IMG/VR virus record: IMGVR_UViG_3300023179_000025
Span: 1-64,000 of that record
DNA from: a virus
DNA length: 64,000 bases
Direction: 5' to 3' (one strand)
Shown: positions 10,101 to 25,500 of the stretch, one piece after another
Position numbering within the stretch: the first letter of the stretch is position 1
Layout of the letters: each line of letters begins with the position of its first letter
The notes under the pieces: generated by a model
Seen by the model: only the letters and a program-made list of their open reading frames with translations
Databases searched by the model: none
Told to the model about the DNA's origin: nothing
Made by a program: the position numbers and the translations under genes

Positions 10101-10502
10101 AGTGATAATATAGTTTTAAATAGTGTCGTTTTTAAACCTTTGTTTGGCCCAAAAGCTGATTCTGCACTTCAGGCTACTATAAAGGTAATTAAGGCATCAT
10201 TTACTAATGCAAGTGACAGTGAGATTAAAAGTGCAGTGCTTACAGCTATGAATAATTATTTTAATATTAATAATTGGAATTTCGGAGATACTTTTTATTT
10301 TGATCAACTAAGTGCATACTTACATGCAACGATTGGTGAATTTATAAGTTCAGCAGTTTTAGTTTCTAATAATCCAAGTTTACGGTTTGGAGACTTGTAT
10401 GAAATAAGGTCTATGCCTTATGAGATTTTTGTTAATGCTGCAACAACAAGCGACATACAAGTGATAGCTGCATTGACTCAATCACAACTTCAAATAAGAT
10501 AA
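7137..10502 (+). CDS. 6: Baseplate wedge protein, gp6-like (Baseplate J)
   Basis: A 1121-aa protein whose N-terminus is the classical gp6/GpJ start: FRSYDYETLRKSFIDYLRVY, FNDFTESSEFIALLDVMAFM, then NDLNSRENFIDTAERRDSV. Gp6-type proteins dimerise to form the inner ring of the baseplate and link neighbouring wedges. The protein is much longer than T4 gp6 (660 aa), with extra beta-rich inserts in the middle. The C-terminal part (residues about 995-1121) again resembles the family (GDTFYFDQLSAYLHATIGEF). A late-box-like GATAAATA and AAAGAG precede it. The giant structural gene begins two bases after its stop, suggesting one transcription unit. Confidence 0.93.
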   Translation: MANSRTSNIVGVNDWKAIYQTFREADFRSYDYETLRKSFIDYLRVYYPETFNDFTESSEFIALLDVMAFMGQGLAFRNDLNSRENFIDTAERRDSVVKLANLVSYTPKRNIAGQGYLKITSIRTTENVLDINNFNLSNIPILWNDPANPNWQNQFNAIINATLINSQRVGNPGNTAEIIGVDTEEYTISIPNTALPIIPFTSTIDGITMNFELVSVSSIDTDYIYELPPAPFGRFNILYRNDNLGFASPNSGFFIYFKQGTLTSLDFSLQQQIANQTIDIDIQGINNTDTWLFQLNNNNGGRTLWEKVDNVYADAYLQTETSRRRVFSVTSRFNDQVTYVFGDGVFSAIPVGNFRAYVRAGNALTYTIEPSEMQGISVSFAYISRIGKVETLSFTLALQTSVSTAQVREPIEQIKQRAPTRYYTQNRMVNGEDYNNFPYTLYSSIIKSKAINRSSVGVSKNLDLLDPTGKYSSITSYGSDGALYQLTDESFLTTVINNTNDIRNFLTILTTALGTIPPNQYYVANYPRYDVNQSTGDDTTYWQTSTVNTSSETGFFYKFVNLNKTPVPTGTFSATSMKYVIEGSMIKFLAPIGFYFDNDNRLVAGLPGPTNKTYFWTTVLQVVGDGFNSGDGQFANGLGPVTVSGYVPSGAIITTVIPPFSNRFNTIVIDEIQRRMELNQNFTLTYNNSLQTNQNPWSIELETEPDYFILFTNTGVNRYIVQYKSLNYYFGSVSDTRFAFSQDELVYDPFTGKTIQDNITILKINNQPNSSYPYGYDIKVNIIGQNIASDGYVNDYEIKVASTDINNRNLILNPDFFYEITGYQINSSNVGKYVFFELIENPITLSFLQIIPTSTVNYQYQNLSQIEIVKYDYPLGQLFFAYVENKFYKSFQDNTKITPFFVMREQPQYSVRFGRQGLNFQYKHNSNNTTRIDPATTNIIDLYIVTQSYYTAYSNYIQDTTNTIPKPEVPSITELSTTYSELNNYKMLSDNIVLNSVVFKPLFGPKADSALQATIKVIKASFTNASDSEIKSAVLTAMNNYFNINNWNFGDTFYFDQLSAYLHATIGEFISSAVLVSNNPSLRFGDLYEIRSMPYEIFVNAATTSDIQVIAALTQSQLQIR

Positions 10503-10503
10503 T

Positions 10504-13500
10504 ATGACTAGAATACGCACATTAGAATTTCTACCAGAAATATTTCAAACACCAACTAATGCACAATTTTTAAATGCAACATTGGATCAACTTGTAAATC
10601 CACCTGTCACTCAACCTGTACAGGGTTATGTAGGTAGTAAACTAGGTTATGGTATCAATCCTAAAGATTATTATGTTATAGAACCTACCAAAGAAAGAAC
10701 AGATTATCAATTAGATCCTGCATTAATTTTTACAAAAAATAATAATGTTACAGCAAATGATTTTATAACCTATCCAGGAATAATTGATGCTTTGGAGTTA
10801 GAAAATAGTATAGTAAATAATAATTCAGAATTATTCGAAAGTCAAATTTATTCCTTTGACAGCTTTACAGATTATGATAAGCTAATAAATTATAATGAAT
10901 ATTATTGGTTACCAAATGGGCCCCCTGCAGTTGAGGTAAGTTCCGACACAATTTTTAAAACAGCAGAATTTATTGTTGAAGATGAATCAAGTTATTATAA
11001 TATAAAAGAGGGTAATAAAGAATTTAAGAATCCAACTTTAACATTATTACGACAAGGTAAATACCGATTTATAGTAAATCAGGATTCTAATTTTTGGATA
11101 CAAACCCAGCCTGGATTATCAAGTATATCATCCCTTCCGCCATACTATAATATACGAGATGTTTTTGGTGTTGAAAATAATGGTGCAGATCAAGGAGTAG
11201 TTACCTTTAATGTACCAGAAAAAACACAACAAGATAATTTTTTATTTCCTGGATTAAACAATGTAGATGTTGTAAGTTCTATGCCATTTTCAAATATTAA
11301 TGGAAAAGCATTATCTACGTTTAATAATATTGATGGAGTAACATCTTTAAATGGCATGCGGGTTTTATTTTATAATACAGGAATTGAAGATGAGATTGGT
11401 TACGTGCAAAGTTTTTATGGTGAAACAGGATACGATACTAATTCCAATAGTTTAGTTAGTCCTGTAGTACTTTATGTATCATCAACCACAATTACTAATT
11501 TGGTTTTGGCAACAGGTTATGATACAACAAATCTAGTAATAGGTCAAACAGTTACTTTTGGAAGTACCTCACTAGGCGGAATCATTCCTAACAATATTTA
11601 CTACATTTCACAAATTATAAATTCTACAGAATTTAGAATAAGCGATACATTAGGAGGAATTCACTTAACTTTATTTTTTGATTCAGGGTATATGCCTGTA
11701 TACGCCAATCAAGGGTTATTTGAAGAAGGTTATTATTCAGAGGTCAATAGTAATTTTTATAGAATAGAATATGTAGGTGATGTTAATGATCCTATTATTA
11801 GGTTAGTTAATGATGGTGTAATACCAATTAATCAAAAAATTACTGCAAAATATGGTATTGAGTATATTGAAAGGAATTTTTTTAAAAACTTAGTTGGTGA
11901 AATAAATTTAATACCTTATTTAACTGCTCCACTTGATGTTTTATATTACCAAGACGGACAAAATCCTGATAAAGTAGGAATAATAAACTTAATTGATTCT
12001 AATTCAACAAATTCAATAAATGTTAATACTGATATTATAGGACAAAAAAATTATACATCAAAAAATGGGGTTGTGTTTACAAATGGACTAAAAATATTTT
12101 TTGATGGTGATGTAACTCCTGCAAATTATTTACAAGGCGAGTATTATGTTGAAGGAGTAGGAACTTCAATAAATTTAATACCTACTGTAAGCACAGTATG
12201 CCCTGAAATTTTTACACAAACCCAATTTTTACCATATGATGTGACCCCGTATGATTTTGGAAATTATGACACAAACTTATATGTTCCAATATATCCTGAT
12301 TATATTACAATTAATAGAAATGCAAATAATTTAAATGCTTGGTCAAGAAGTAATCGTTGGTTTCATTCACAAGTTATAAATGATACAGCAATATATAATA
12401 ATGATCCCTCTATTGTAACATTGTATGGCACTTATCAAAACAAAGCGAAAAGACCGATTATAGAATTTTTTCCAAATTTAAAATTATTTGAGACAGGAAC
12501 CTTAGAAACTAGTCCAGTCGATTTTATTGACTTTAGAACAACCGATGCATTTTTAGAAGTAGCAGGGCAAGAAACATATTATCCTGATGTTGCTGTATAT
12601 ACAAATAATACTGTAACTATTGCAGCTACGACTACAAATTCAACTACAATTACAGTGTTAAAACAAAATGTAATTGGAACATTTATAATTGGACAATATG
12701 TAGTAGATAGTTTAGGTGTATTACCAATTAACACAAACATTAAAAATATTAATCAAACAAATACATCCTTTATACTTACAGTAGGTTGGGAAGATCCTGA
12801 AGTCATTAATTTAACTACAAATGATAGTATAATTACTACAAAAATTCAACCAGATGGTTATAAATTATTTTCAGGTGCTCACATAATTTTTGCTAATGAT
12901 AATAATATTGAAGTTAGAAAAAAAGTTTATGAAGTTTCTTTTTCATCAATTAATTCAGGTCCATTATTAATTACTCTAACACCTGTACCAGATTTAATCT
13001 TAGATGCTGATTATAATATTATAGTATTGAAAGGTAATAATTATGAAGGAAAAAGTTTTTATTTTGATGGAGTTGATTGGCTTTTAGGTCAACAAAAAAC
13101 AAATATTAATCAAGCACCTTTATTTGACGTATTTGATCAAAACGGTATAAGCTTTAGTGATAACACAATATACCCAGGCACTTCATTTATTGGAAGTACA
13201 TTGTTTGCATATGGTATTGGTAGTGGAACTGATGATAGCATTTTAGGCTTTCCTTTACGTTATAGTTCAGTTGAAAATTTAGGCGATATTAGTTTTGATG
13301 TATCCTTTAATAAAGATACTTTTAATTATGTAGAATTAAGTTCTCCACAGACTAAAAAAATTAACACTGGATATGTACATAACTACTTTACGAGAACAGA
13401 ATATACTAGACAATTAGGTTGGCAAACTTCTATTTCTCCAAGTATACAATATCAAATTTTTGAATTTAATTATAATATTGGAGAAACAAAAAATGAATTT

Positions 13501-16500
13501 ATTTGTGATGTAGCACCTGCTAACGATAGCACTAATAAGTGGCCAAAAGTGCAGGTATTTATTAATAATGTTTGGCAAAATCCTACAACATATACCATTG
13601 CAACAACATTTTCTACAACCACAATAATTTTGGGTAAAGTGCCAACATTTGATACTGTAATAGAAATATATATTTACAGTAATCAAGTTAGTAAGAAAGC
13701 ATACTATACTATTCCTATTAATTTATCAAATAATCCATTTAATACAGATATCGAAACTGTACAAATGGGAGATTTAAGACTTCACTATGAAAGTATCTTT
13801 GTAAATACTCCTAATATAGAAGGTAAAGTATTTGGTAGTAATAATTATAGAGATTTAGGGAATTTAATACCATATGGTAATAAAATTATTCAAAATAGTG
13901 CTAGCCTTGTATTACCTAGTGTATTTTTAAGAAAACAAAACCAAAGTTTATTTAATAGTTTACAGTTTAATTGTCAACAATATTTAAATTATAAACAACT
14001 TATAGTTAATACCGTTGACAAGTTAGATATTGGACAAACATTTACACCTAGTATTGTTTTAGATGCAGCTATTGAAATAATTACAAAAGAAAAAAACAAT
14101 ACGCAATCATTTTTTTATAGTGATATGTTGCCTAGTAAAGCTTCATATATTACAAATTCATACATTTTTAAAAATGATTTAAATGTAACAATATATCCTT
14201 TAAGTAAAATTTACAATTTTGATACTGCTAATTATAATGGAGTTTTAGTATACTTATTAAGAGAAAAAAATAATTTATTATTAGAGACTTTATGTATAAA
14301 AGATATTGATTATACTATTAGTAAAACTGCACCTAGCCTAATTATCAATGTGCCTTTACTTGATAATGACATAATTGTTATTAAAGAATATAATCAAACT
14401 TATGGAAGTTTTGTTCCAAATACACCAACTAAGTTAGGTTTGTATCCTGCGTATTTACCAGAAGTTGTATATGATACAACTTATAATACACCAACTTGGT
14501 TTATAAAAGGACATGATGGTTCATACACAAAATTATACGGAGAATACAATACTGATTTAGAAATATTAATTGATTTTCGTGATCAAGCACTTTTTGAGTT
14601 TGAAAAAAGAATTTATAACAATTTAAAACTTGAAGGTTTTAGTATACCTATTTTACCAAATCAGGTCATTCCAGGTTATTTTAGACAAACCAATTTGTCA
14701 TTTGAAGAATTTAATGAAATATATTCTTTTAATTTTCTTAATTGGGTAGGACAAAATAGGTTAGATTATTCTACGCAATTTTACAATGTTAATAATAAAT
14801 TTAGTTATAATTATAGAGATCAAGAAAATAAACTAGATGACAAGCCTTTCTTACAAGGAAATTGGAGAGGGCTTTATCAATATTTTTATGATACCTCTGA
14901 GCCTAATTTAACTCCATGGCAAATGTTAGGCATACCAAATAAACCAAATTGGTGGGAAGAAAGATATGGGCCCGCACCATACACAAGTGATAACTTTATA
15001 CTTTGGAATGATTTGGCTCAAGGAATAAATTACAACAACGGTAATCCAGTTGTAATACCAGAAGCAATAAGACCACAATTATTTGAAATAATTCCTGTAG
15101 ACGGTAATGGAAATTTATTGAATCCTTTTGAAGTTATGCTTGCAGGATACGATATTAATACATTTCAAAAAAGTTGGATAGTAGGAGATACAGGTCCTGT
15201 AGAATTTAGTTACAAGCGAAGTAGTACATTTCCCTATGATTTAATTAAAATTTATGCTTTAACACAAACAGCTAATTTCTTTAATTTATTTGTTGACGTT
15301 GACAATTATAGATATAGTTCTGAATTTAATCAATATTTAGTAAACAATCAAAATCATCTTATTCCTAATCAGATACAAATTTATGGTAATGGTATAGCTA
15401 AAACTAGTTATTTAAACTGGATAGTTGATTATGAAAAACAGTTTGGGTTAAATGGCACAAACAATATTTTAACACTATTAAATAATTTAGATGTTAGATT
15501 AGTTTACAGGATGGCAGGATTTAGTGATAAAAAGTTTTTACAATTTTTTGTCGAAAAAGGTTCTCCAAATGATAATAATGCAAGTTTATTGATTCCTGAT
15601 GAAAGTTACGCTTTATTATTATATGACAACCAACCACAAAGTAGGATTATATATTCCAGTATAATTATACAGAAAATACCATTTGGATATGCAGTTTTTG
15701 GTAATAGCCAAGATAAAGCATATTTTATTATTTTAAATCCTTTAAACGATGGAAAGTATGAAAATATAACAGTAGAAAAATTGAGTGTAAAAGTTCCTTT
15801 AAATTACAGTAATACTGAATCGATTATACCTTATGGTACAATTTTTTATACTGTCCAACAATTAGCTGACTTTTGTAATGGATATGGTGCAAAATTAAAT
15901 CGTGATGGTTTAGTATTTGATTCTGTTGAAAATGGGCTTGAAATTAATTTTAGACAACTTATTGGAGAATTTTTATATTGGGCACAAACAGGATGGGAAG
16001 ATGGAAGTATAATTACATTAAATCCTACTGCTAAAGAATTAAAAATTAATAAAACAAATGAAATAGTACAACCTTTAACGGTACACAAAAATAATTTTGT
16101 TTTGAATCAAAATTTTTATCCTATCCCAGTAAATAATCTGTCAATAGTTCGAGAACAAACTATTTTTAGTGTAACAGCACTTAATAACGGAGATACAATA
16201 AGTTATGGCCAATTTAATTTAAGTAATTTTGAAAATGCAATTGTTTTTGATAACAATACTGTGTTTAATGATGTAATTTATGACCTAATCACTGGTTTAA
16301 GACAAAATAGAATTTACGTTCGGGGAGTAAAATCTGCGGAATGGAAGGGCACAGTGAATGCTTCTGGTTTCATTTTAAACCAAGACAATATTGAAGAATG
16401 GAATAAAGATTTAGGATATACAAAAGGTGTAATAGTTTTATATAAAAATAAATATTGGACAAGTATTCGTAAAATTGAACCTAGTGGAATATTTAACGAA

Positions 16501-19500
16501 AATGATTGGAAGGTTACAGAATACGACGAAATACAAAAAGGTTTATTACCAAATTCAAGTACTAGATCATATGAAAGTACCTTGTATTATGATATTAATA
16601 AAGTTAATTTAGAACAAGATGCTGACTTATTGAGTTTTAGTTTAATAGGATATAGACCAAGAGATTACTTAACATTGGTTGATTTATCAGATATCACTCA
16701 AATTAATGTTTATAAAAACTTTATAAAACAAAAAGGCACACAAAATTCCTTATTGGCATTTAAAGGAAGTAATTTGCCACAAGGAGGAATAGACTATGAT
16801 ACATACGAAAATTTTGCTATTAAAATTGGTGAATTCGGAGCCGTAACGAACAATAACTTTGTTGAATTTAAACTTAAACAAAATTTATTAACAGGCACAC
16901 CTAGTATAGTTAGTTTAACTAAAGGAGTTGCTACAGAAGGTTCACAACAGGAAGTTCCATTAACTTCATTATTTAATTATAATAGACCAATAACTGATCC
17001 TAATATATTGTTAACAATACCTAGCTCAAGTTTAAGTTATGTATTTCCAAATGCAGGTTATGTAAATTTTAATGATGTGAAAATGTCAAGTTATTTTTTT
17101 ACTAATCTGTCAACAGCAACAAATAGCGCAGGAAGTATAGTTCCTATAACAAATTTTTATGTAAGAAATTATGTATGGTTGGCCAATTTTCTTGAGAATT
17201 GGCAAATATATACTTGGAAATCAGTGGGACAAATTATAACTATTATTCCTAATATTAATAGCACATGTATTGTAAGATTTTTACAACCTCATAATTTATC
17301 TAGATTACAACCTATTAGTATAATAAACTTTGGACAAAATATTGACGGGTATTATTTAGTATTACAAGTTAATAATGATTATGAAATTATAATAAATTTA
17401 AATTTAATAACTGCTGTTCCTGAAGTAATAGGCCAAGGCATAGGATTAACATTTGTTTCACAACGTGTTGACACAACTAAAGATATAGAAAACCTTAATC
17501 TTATTGATGCAGAATTTATTAAAAATACAATTTGGGTAGACTCAGACAGTGATGGACAATGGGCAGTACTACAAAAATCAATAAATTATAAATATATTGA
17601 TACATTTACGATTCCAAATACTCATCGTTTGGGAACGAGTGTAGCCTATAATGACAAAGCAGGATATTTAATAGGAGACACTGAAAATATTATTCAAGCC
17701 AATAATATAGTTGTAGGAGAAACATATCAAATACAAACATTAGGTAATACAAATTTTACGACCTGTGGCGCTAGTTCTAATACATTAGGTACTATTTTTC
17801 TTGCAACAAGTATTCCAACTGGAAACGGAACTGTTATCCAAGGAAAAGTATATAGATACAAACAAAATAAGGTAACCCAAGAATATGAAGTAGTACAATC
17901 TTTATCTGGACCAAAATCTTTTGGGAAAACTATAAAATATACAGGACAAATGTATTATATATCAGATAATAATAGTACAAGACCTGCTGTATACATTTAT
18001 AACATTAATCCCAGTATTGTTAATACTAATTTAATACTTAATCAAGTTATATTAGCTCCGAATTCTCAAATAGTAAATTTTGGAGAAGATATAGCTATCA
18101 GTCAAGATCAAAATTGGTTGTATATAAGCGATATAAATAATGACCCTAATAATTACAGACAAAATGTTTATGTTTACTACAGACAAAATATTCAAATGTC
18201 TGCAGGATTTTTTGTAATAGGTGAAACTTATGTCATAACTGAAATAGGAACAACAAATTTTATATCCTTAGGTGCCATTGAAAATACAGTTGGAATTATT
18301 TTTGTAGCCACTGGTAGTGGTACAGGCACAGGAAAAGCCAATAAAATATCTTATAAATTATCTACTATAATTGACGGTACAAATTACGGAAATAATTTTG
18401 GTAAAAGTTTAGCAACAAATTATACTGGTGATAGAATACTTATAGGAGCTCCTGGTAAAGTTATTAATAATCTTGACAATGCAGGCCAGTCATTTTTATA
18501 TTATAGAACATATCAAAACATTGAAGTTTTAAATAAGTTCACTCAAGAATTTAATTTAGGGTGGAATACAGATAATTTATTAAAGACAGCAGTTAGTTTT
18601 GATGGAGTTAACAATTTCGTACTTTTAAATAATGTTAATGGAATAAGCATTAACGATCCTATAATTTTTAGTGGAGTAGGATTGACAGGTTCATTAGTAC
18701 AACAATATAAAACATATTATATTGGTAGTATTTTTGGTAATAATATTACCCTCAAAACGTCACGAAGTACCAATAATTTCTTATCAATTAATACCGTTTC
18801 AGGTCCGTTAAGTGTAATAGCCTCAGTTCAAACCTGTCCATTATTAGTAATGTTAAATGGAAACACTTTATATGATGATAGTTATGGTTGCATATTAAAC
18901 AAATTTTATTATACAGGGTCATTGAATCCTGGAGATATTATAAACATACAGGATAATCAATTTACTTTACTTAATACATTTACAGGAATCAATAATGAGC
19001 GAGTAGGTGCACACTTTGGTAATGCAGTAGGAATGAATAAGCTTGGAAGTGAATTGATGATCGGGAGTCCTTTTGAAATTGATAATAATAATTTAGAAGG
19101 AAAAGTTTATAGATACACCAATGGTGGAGCGAAGTATGGTATACTAGTAGGTAATACTATCTGTAACGTAAAAACACAAAGACAAATTTTTATAAATGGT
19201 TTTTTGGTACAAATTCCTGCAGGCAATGCTGATGTAGTATCCTATGCTATAACTCAAGCAGGAATACCAAATATCACAGCTAAAAGTATTGATGGTAGGT
19301 TAGTAATAAGTACAATTAATAACAATATGGCTGTACCAAATCAAAAATGTATAGTTTTTGTAACAAATCCAATTATTTTAAATGAATTAGGACTAAGTCT
19401 TTATAATTTTACTCAATTAATATCAGCACCACATAGTGAAGGGTCTACACAGTTTGGTTCAAATTTAAAATTTAATGAATTTGATAGTGTAGTAATAAGT

Positions 19501-22500
19501 GCACCAATAGGATCCAGATACGAAGCCACAACTTTTGATTTTACAGATGATTTAAATTTTGATAATGATACAATATTTGATAATAATGCAACACAATTTA
19601 TAGACAGTTATCCAAATGCAGGAGCTGTTTATATGTTTGATTATATAGCTACCTATAATGAATCAATTGATAATGTTGGAAAATTCATATATGCTCAAAG
19701 CGTTAATTCAATAGATCAAGTTTATGGATCTTTACCATATTATGGATACAGTTTAGACTTTAATGATTATAATGTAATAGTAGGTAGCCCAACTTTTAGT
19801 ACAGGTGGATTCACCATATATATTAATAATGAAAAGGTTAAAGATTGGATTCCATATCGTAAAAGTGCTCCTATAGTTAATACAGAAAAAATACAAAATG
19901 TACAAATATTTGATTCAGAAACAAATAATACTTTAGTAAATTTAGATTATTTTGATCCATTGCAAGGTACATTGTTGGGTGTTGTTAGAGAAAATATTGA
20001 TTATATAAGTAATGTAGATCCAGCCAAATATAATAGTCCAGAAAGTTTTCAATTAGGACTTCTATGGGGTAAAAATCAAGTAGGACAAATATGGTTTAAT
20101 ACAAATAATGTAAGATATGTTAATTACCATCAAAATGATAATGTTTACAATGGTAAGTATTGGGGAACTGTATTTCCAGGTAGTCAACCTGAAATGTATA
20201 CTTGGATTGAAAGCACTGTGCCACCTGATCAATATATTGGGCAGGGACAAATATTTGATCCTACACTTTACGTTGTCCAAGTAGTTATTAATAGCACAGG
20301 ATCATTAACACCAGTTTACTATTTTTGGGTAAGAAATACAGGTTTTATAGGTGTGAATGCAGGAAAAACTTTATCAGATACCACACTAGAAGAATACATT
20401 TTAAATCCAACCGCATCTGGTGTAAGTTATATAAGCACATTATTACCAAATAGTATTGGTTTATATAATGTTGAAAATTTTATTAATGGTAATAATAGTG
20501 TATTTCATATAGGATATTTAAGTGGTAATAATTTTGAACTTGCTCATAATGAATACACTTTAATAAGAAGCGATTTTGCTGACGATTTTTTACCAGGTGT
20601 TCCTAATTTGGGCACCAATGAATTACCTGACAGTTTATATGATAGATTTTTAGATAGTTTATCAGGAGTTGATGAAAATGGTTCGGTAGTCCCTAACCCT
20701 TTTTTACCTCTTGCAGTTCAATCAGGTGTTCAAGTAAGACCTAGACAAAGTTTTTTTTATAATCGTTTTACCGCCTTAAAAAATTACTTGACATATGCTA
20801 ATGTAATAATTAAACAATTTCCTATCGTAGAGACAAAACCATTTGCGTTTAGAGATTTCCTGCAATTAAAAAATAATTCAACTTCTGTTTTTACAGAAGG
20901 AGATCAATTTGATGTAAGTTTATATTGGGAATACATTAATTGGTGGGCGTTAGGGTATAGTGATAATACTAAAGCTGCATTTGAAGTGAAATATTATTCT
21001 GATCTTTCAACTTTAACTGTTGAACCTAATACAATAGTAAATGTAGGATATAATTTAGATGGAAACAGAGAAACTTACATATATGAAGGTAATAACAAAT
21101 GGACAAGAATTGGTTTACAAAATGGTACTATTCAATTTAAACCAACTCTTTGGAATTATAACATAGCAAAATTTGGATTTGGGGATAATTTTTATGATAC
21201 TACTAGGTATGATATTTATCCGAGTACAGAAACCAGACTTATAGTAAGAGCCCTTGTAGAAAGAATTTATACAAATGAATTATTAATTTTTAGAAATAAA
21301 AGTTTAATTTTGATTTTTAATTATATACAAACAGAAACTATTGAGTCACAGAACTTTTTGCCATGGTTAATGAAAACTTCATTGGTTGATGTTTCTCATA
21401 AAATACGTGAATTGTATCCATATGAAGTTTATCGTAGCGATAACCAAGAGTTTTTAGAAGGTTATTTGAATGAAGTAAAACCATATCATGTGGTAATTAA
21501 AGATTATTTGTTAAAATACACAGGAGAAGAAATATTTGAGGGTGACTTAAGTGATTTTGATTTACCTGCAAAATATAACAAAACAGTTGAGAAATTTATA
21601 AGTCCTGAATTAGTTCTCGACATTCCTAACAATGAATATGAATTTCTGCCAACCAATCCAATTTGGCAAGAAAATAGCTATTCTCAATGGTTCAAAAATC
21701 GTGGACTAAGTTTATCAGGAATTGATAACTACAGTTTAACAACTCTAGCAGCATTTGTAAATATATCCAGTACAGTTATTTTTCTTGACAATGTAGCAGG
21801 ACTTCCAGTAACTGGTTATATTTTAATAGATAGAGAATATATAGGTTATAGTTATGTTGATAGAGCATTAAATTTTATTGGTAATTTACAACGTGGTTTA
21901 TATGGTACAGAAATAGTTGATCACATACCAGGCGAAACAGTAATCATAGATTTACCAGGAGTGGTCGTTTTAGATTCAGGTAGAGGATACATTTCAGCAC
22001 CTAAAATTACTGCTTACATCGATCCTTTATTATATCCACAACCTATAACTCAGGCTGTTTTAATACCTATTATGAGCTTAGACAAAGTTATAGGTGTTGA
22101 TATAATTGATCCTGGTTTAGGATATTTAACACAACCTGAAATAATTATAGAACCATCTAACGTTACCATATTTTCAAGTGAAAATATTGATACAGAATTT
22201 AGTACTATAACAATATATGCACCTACTTTAATTACAGGAGATCTAGTACAATTTATAGTAGAAGGAAATAGTAGCCCAATCAAAGGACTTAAAAATAAAA
22301 ATTGGTATTATATAAATGTTTTAGAAATTGATCCAAACTATATATTTGGTTTATACTATAGTTATTCAGACGCAATAAATGATGATAATCGTGTAAAAAT
22401 ATTAAGTACAGGCAATGGTACATATAGTCTAAATTTAGGAGCACAAGCCTATTCTATAACCACTGCTCAACCAAAACGTGAGGAAATTACAACATTAAGG

Positions 22501-25500
22501 TATGATAGAACAACTTATAGACCACAGGTTACTGACTGGATAGCAGGCACGTATTATGGTGCATTTTTTGCCGGACTTTATAGTAACAGTGAAAAAATTT
22601 CAAGTTCAAGTACTAAATTACAAAGTGTATTACCTTCTATCAGTAATATTTTAGCAAGTGCACGTGGTGTGGTTTTTGAAATTGATAACGTTGTTAATGA
22701 TCAAGTAATAACCTATAGTAGTTTTGTGCGTTTTGCGAGTCAAACAGTCGCAGCTAGCAATTGTATTAGACTAATTCCACAGGATGGAAATAATGATCCT
22801 TTAGTAACTAATCCAAACTCAGCAAGTGGATTAACTTTAGGATTTTATTCTACTATGCCAATTAAGTTCTCAGGAGATGTTGGACCTATTATAGTACAAA
22901 ATCAAGTTTATTATGTAAAAGACATAATTAATAATTATGACTTTTCAATATCCACTACACCTAATGGTCCTACTTTACTTTTAAGTAATTACACCGTATC
23001 GGAAGTTTGCAGTTGTTTTGTAGGAGAGGTTACAAATACAGCTTTGATTACTGTAAACTATCCTGATATATTAAATGTAACAAAAATTACATCAGGTATT
23101 AATAAAATAACAGTTCCTTTAAATAGCACAGGTACAGGTGGTACAACAAATATGTATATTAACGTACCTGTAGAATTTGTTGGTAGTATGTTTGGTGGAT
23201 TAGTTAGTAATTTTATCTATTATGTTACAACCATTATTGACGAAGAAAATTTTACTATTTCTAAAAATACAGATCCTATTAGAACAACTGTTACAAATAC
23301 TTCTAATAGTAATGTAATTACTGTTGAAACCACTAGTGGTTTTAATATAAATGATCCTGTAATTTTTAATGAGATGAAAGTAGCAATAGGTAATCTTAGC
23401 GTAGGGCAAACTTATAAAATTTTACAATTAAATGGAACAGATTTTACAACTCTCGGGGCTTCGGAAAATATTATTGGATTAGAATTTATTGCAACTAGTA
23501 ATGGTATAATAAACGCAGGTCTTACCACAATAGGATTAATTTATTATATTACCTCTTTAGGTAATACTGATTGGAATAGTTTAGCGAATACCACTGGATT
23601 AGTCTATGCAGTTGGTGATGAGATTTTAGTGCATGATCCTTCTTTAGTAACAGGATCGACTGGTACATGTGTACAAGGATCAGGAGTTGTAACAACAAAG
23701 TACTTTGGAAATATTTATTCAGGAAGACTATACTTTGTTAGAGAAATTATAAATCCAACATCCTTTACAATTTCAAGTGAAATAAATGGATTAGAGTACG
23801 TTTTAACCAGTCAAATTGGTACTGCACTTGTTACAAACCAAAGTGATGTAGTACCACTTATTGATAGTGTTGGTAATTGTACATGTAACCTATCTTTGCC
23901 AGTAAGTCCTGGCCAAGTAAATGGACAAATATTTAATTTTTATAACACCAGTAAGAATTTTATAAGTCCTAAATTAGGACCAAACGAAAACTTAATAGTA
24001 AAAACGATTCCTGCATCTTTAGGCAATGGTACTATGTCAGGAGAAAATAAATTTCCTATCGTAACAACTGCTACTGGTTTAGGTAATTTTTACGTAAATA
24101 TGCCTATTGAGGTCAGTGTAGACCAAGGTGAAGCAACATTTTCAGGTTCAATAAATTTTGGATATTTAACAGTGTCAGCGTTGCCTGCTCCTATTGGCAA
24201 TATTAACTTAGGTGGTTTAATAACTGGAAACGGTATAGTCGTTTCTGATAATGTCAGAATCGTTGGACAAACAGACGGAGTTCCAGGAGGACCGGGCGAA
24301 TATTTGCTTAATCAAGCTATCAGTGGTCCTAGTGGTACTTACAACATAGAACCTAATTTAAACACCTCAACCACTTACTATGTTATAAACTACACAGGTA
24401 GATTAAACCCAAGCACAAATATAATTGAACCTAAGTTAACAGCTACATGTTCCGCTACAGTGGCAACTGTTAATTATATAATTTGTGATACTACGTCACA
24501 ATTATATGAAGGAATGCCAATTGTATTTTCATTGTTTAGTTTAGGAGGTTTGTTGCTTGATACAGAATATTATGTAAAAAATATTATTTCATCAATTGAA
24601 TTTACTATTAGTAATATTAAAAATGGCCCAATAGTAGAATTGAATACAGAGTTTGGAACTATGATTTGCACAGGTCAGGATTGGATACAACTATCAACTT
24701 CAATAAACGGAGATTCTTTAATTTTATCCAACTCAGTTGACGAAACAATTGCAACACAAACTCCACAAGGTGCCCAACCAGATTTTGACATAAGTTATAT
24801 TTTAGGAGGTTATAGAGCAATCATTACAGCCCAGGGATCAGGTTATGCTATAAACAATACTATTACTATAGAAGGTGTTGATTTAGAAGCAGTAAGTCCT
24901 AAAAATAATTTAACTTTGACAGTTAATGGAATAGATAGTTTAGGTCAAATTACAGATGTTATTTGTTCAGGTACAGTTCCTGGTTTAGAATTAAGTTATT
25001 TTTGTAAAGTATATTCTGGTAATCAATTTTACGTATATAATAATCCTTTACTAACAGTACCAGTTAGTGGAATAGATTTTCCGTATGTTGGTATTACAAA
25101 AACAACTGCGGTATCATTAAAGCAAACATCTACTGTTATTTCTCCATCAGTTCCTGTTGTCACTGTTTCTAGTACCTCAGGCTTTGAGCAAGGTGATTCT
25201 GTTAATTTTACAGGAAATATTATAAAGGCACAGGCAGAATTTACAGGTTCTATAGCTGGTTCAACTTTAACAGTAAGTTCAGTAACAGCTGGTGAAATTT
25301 TAATAGGAATGGAACTAAATGGCAGTGATGGAAACGGAAATATTGTTATTCCAGGCACATATATACAAAGTGGTAGTGGTATAACTTATACATTAAGCAT
25401 TAGTCAAACTCTTGTAGCTGCAAATTTCCAAGCAAGCAAACATACAATTAGCAATAATTTAACGTACTATATTTTAGAAATTGATAGTGTTAATAATGAA

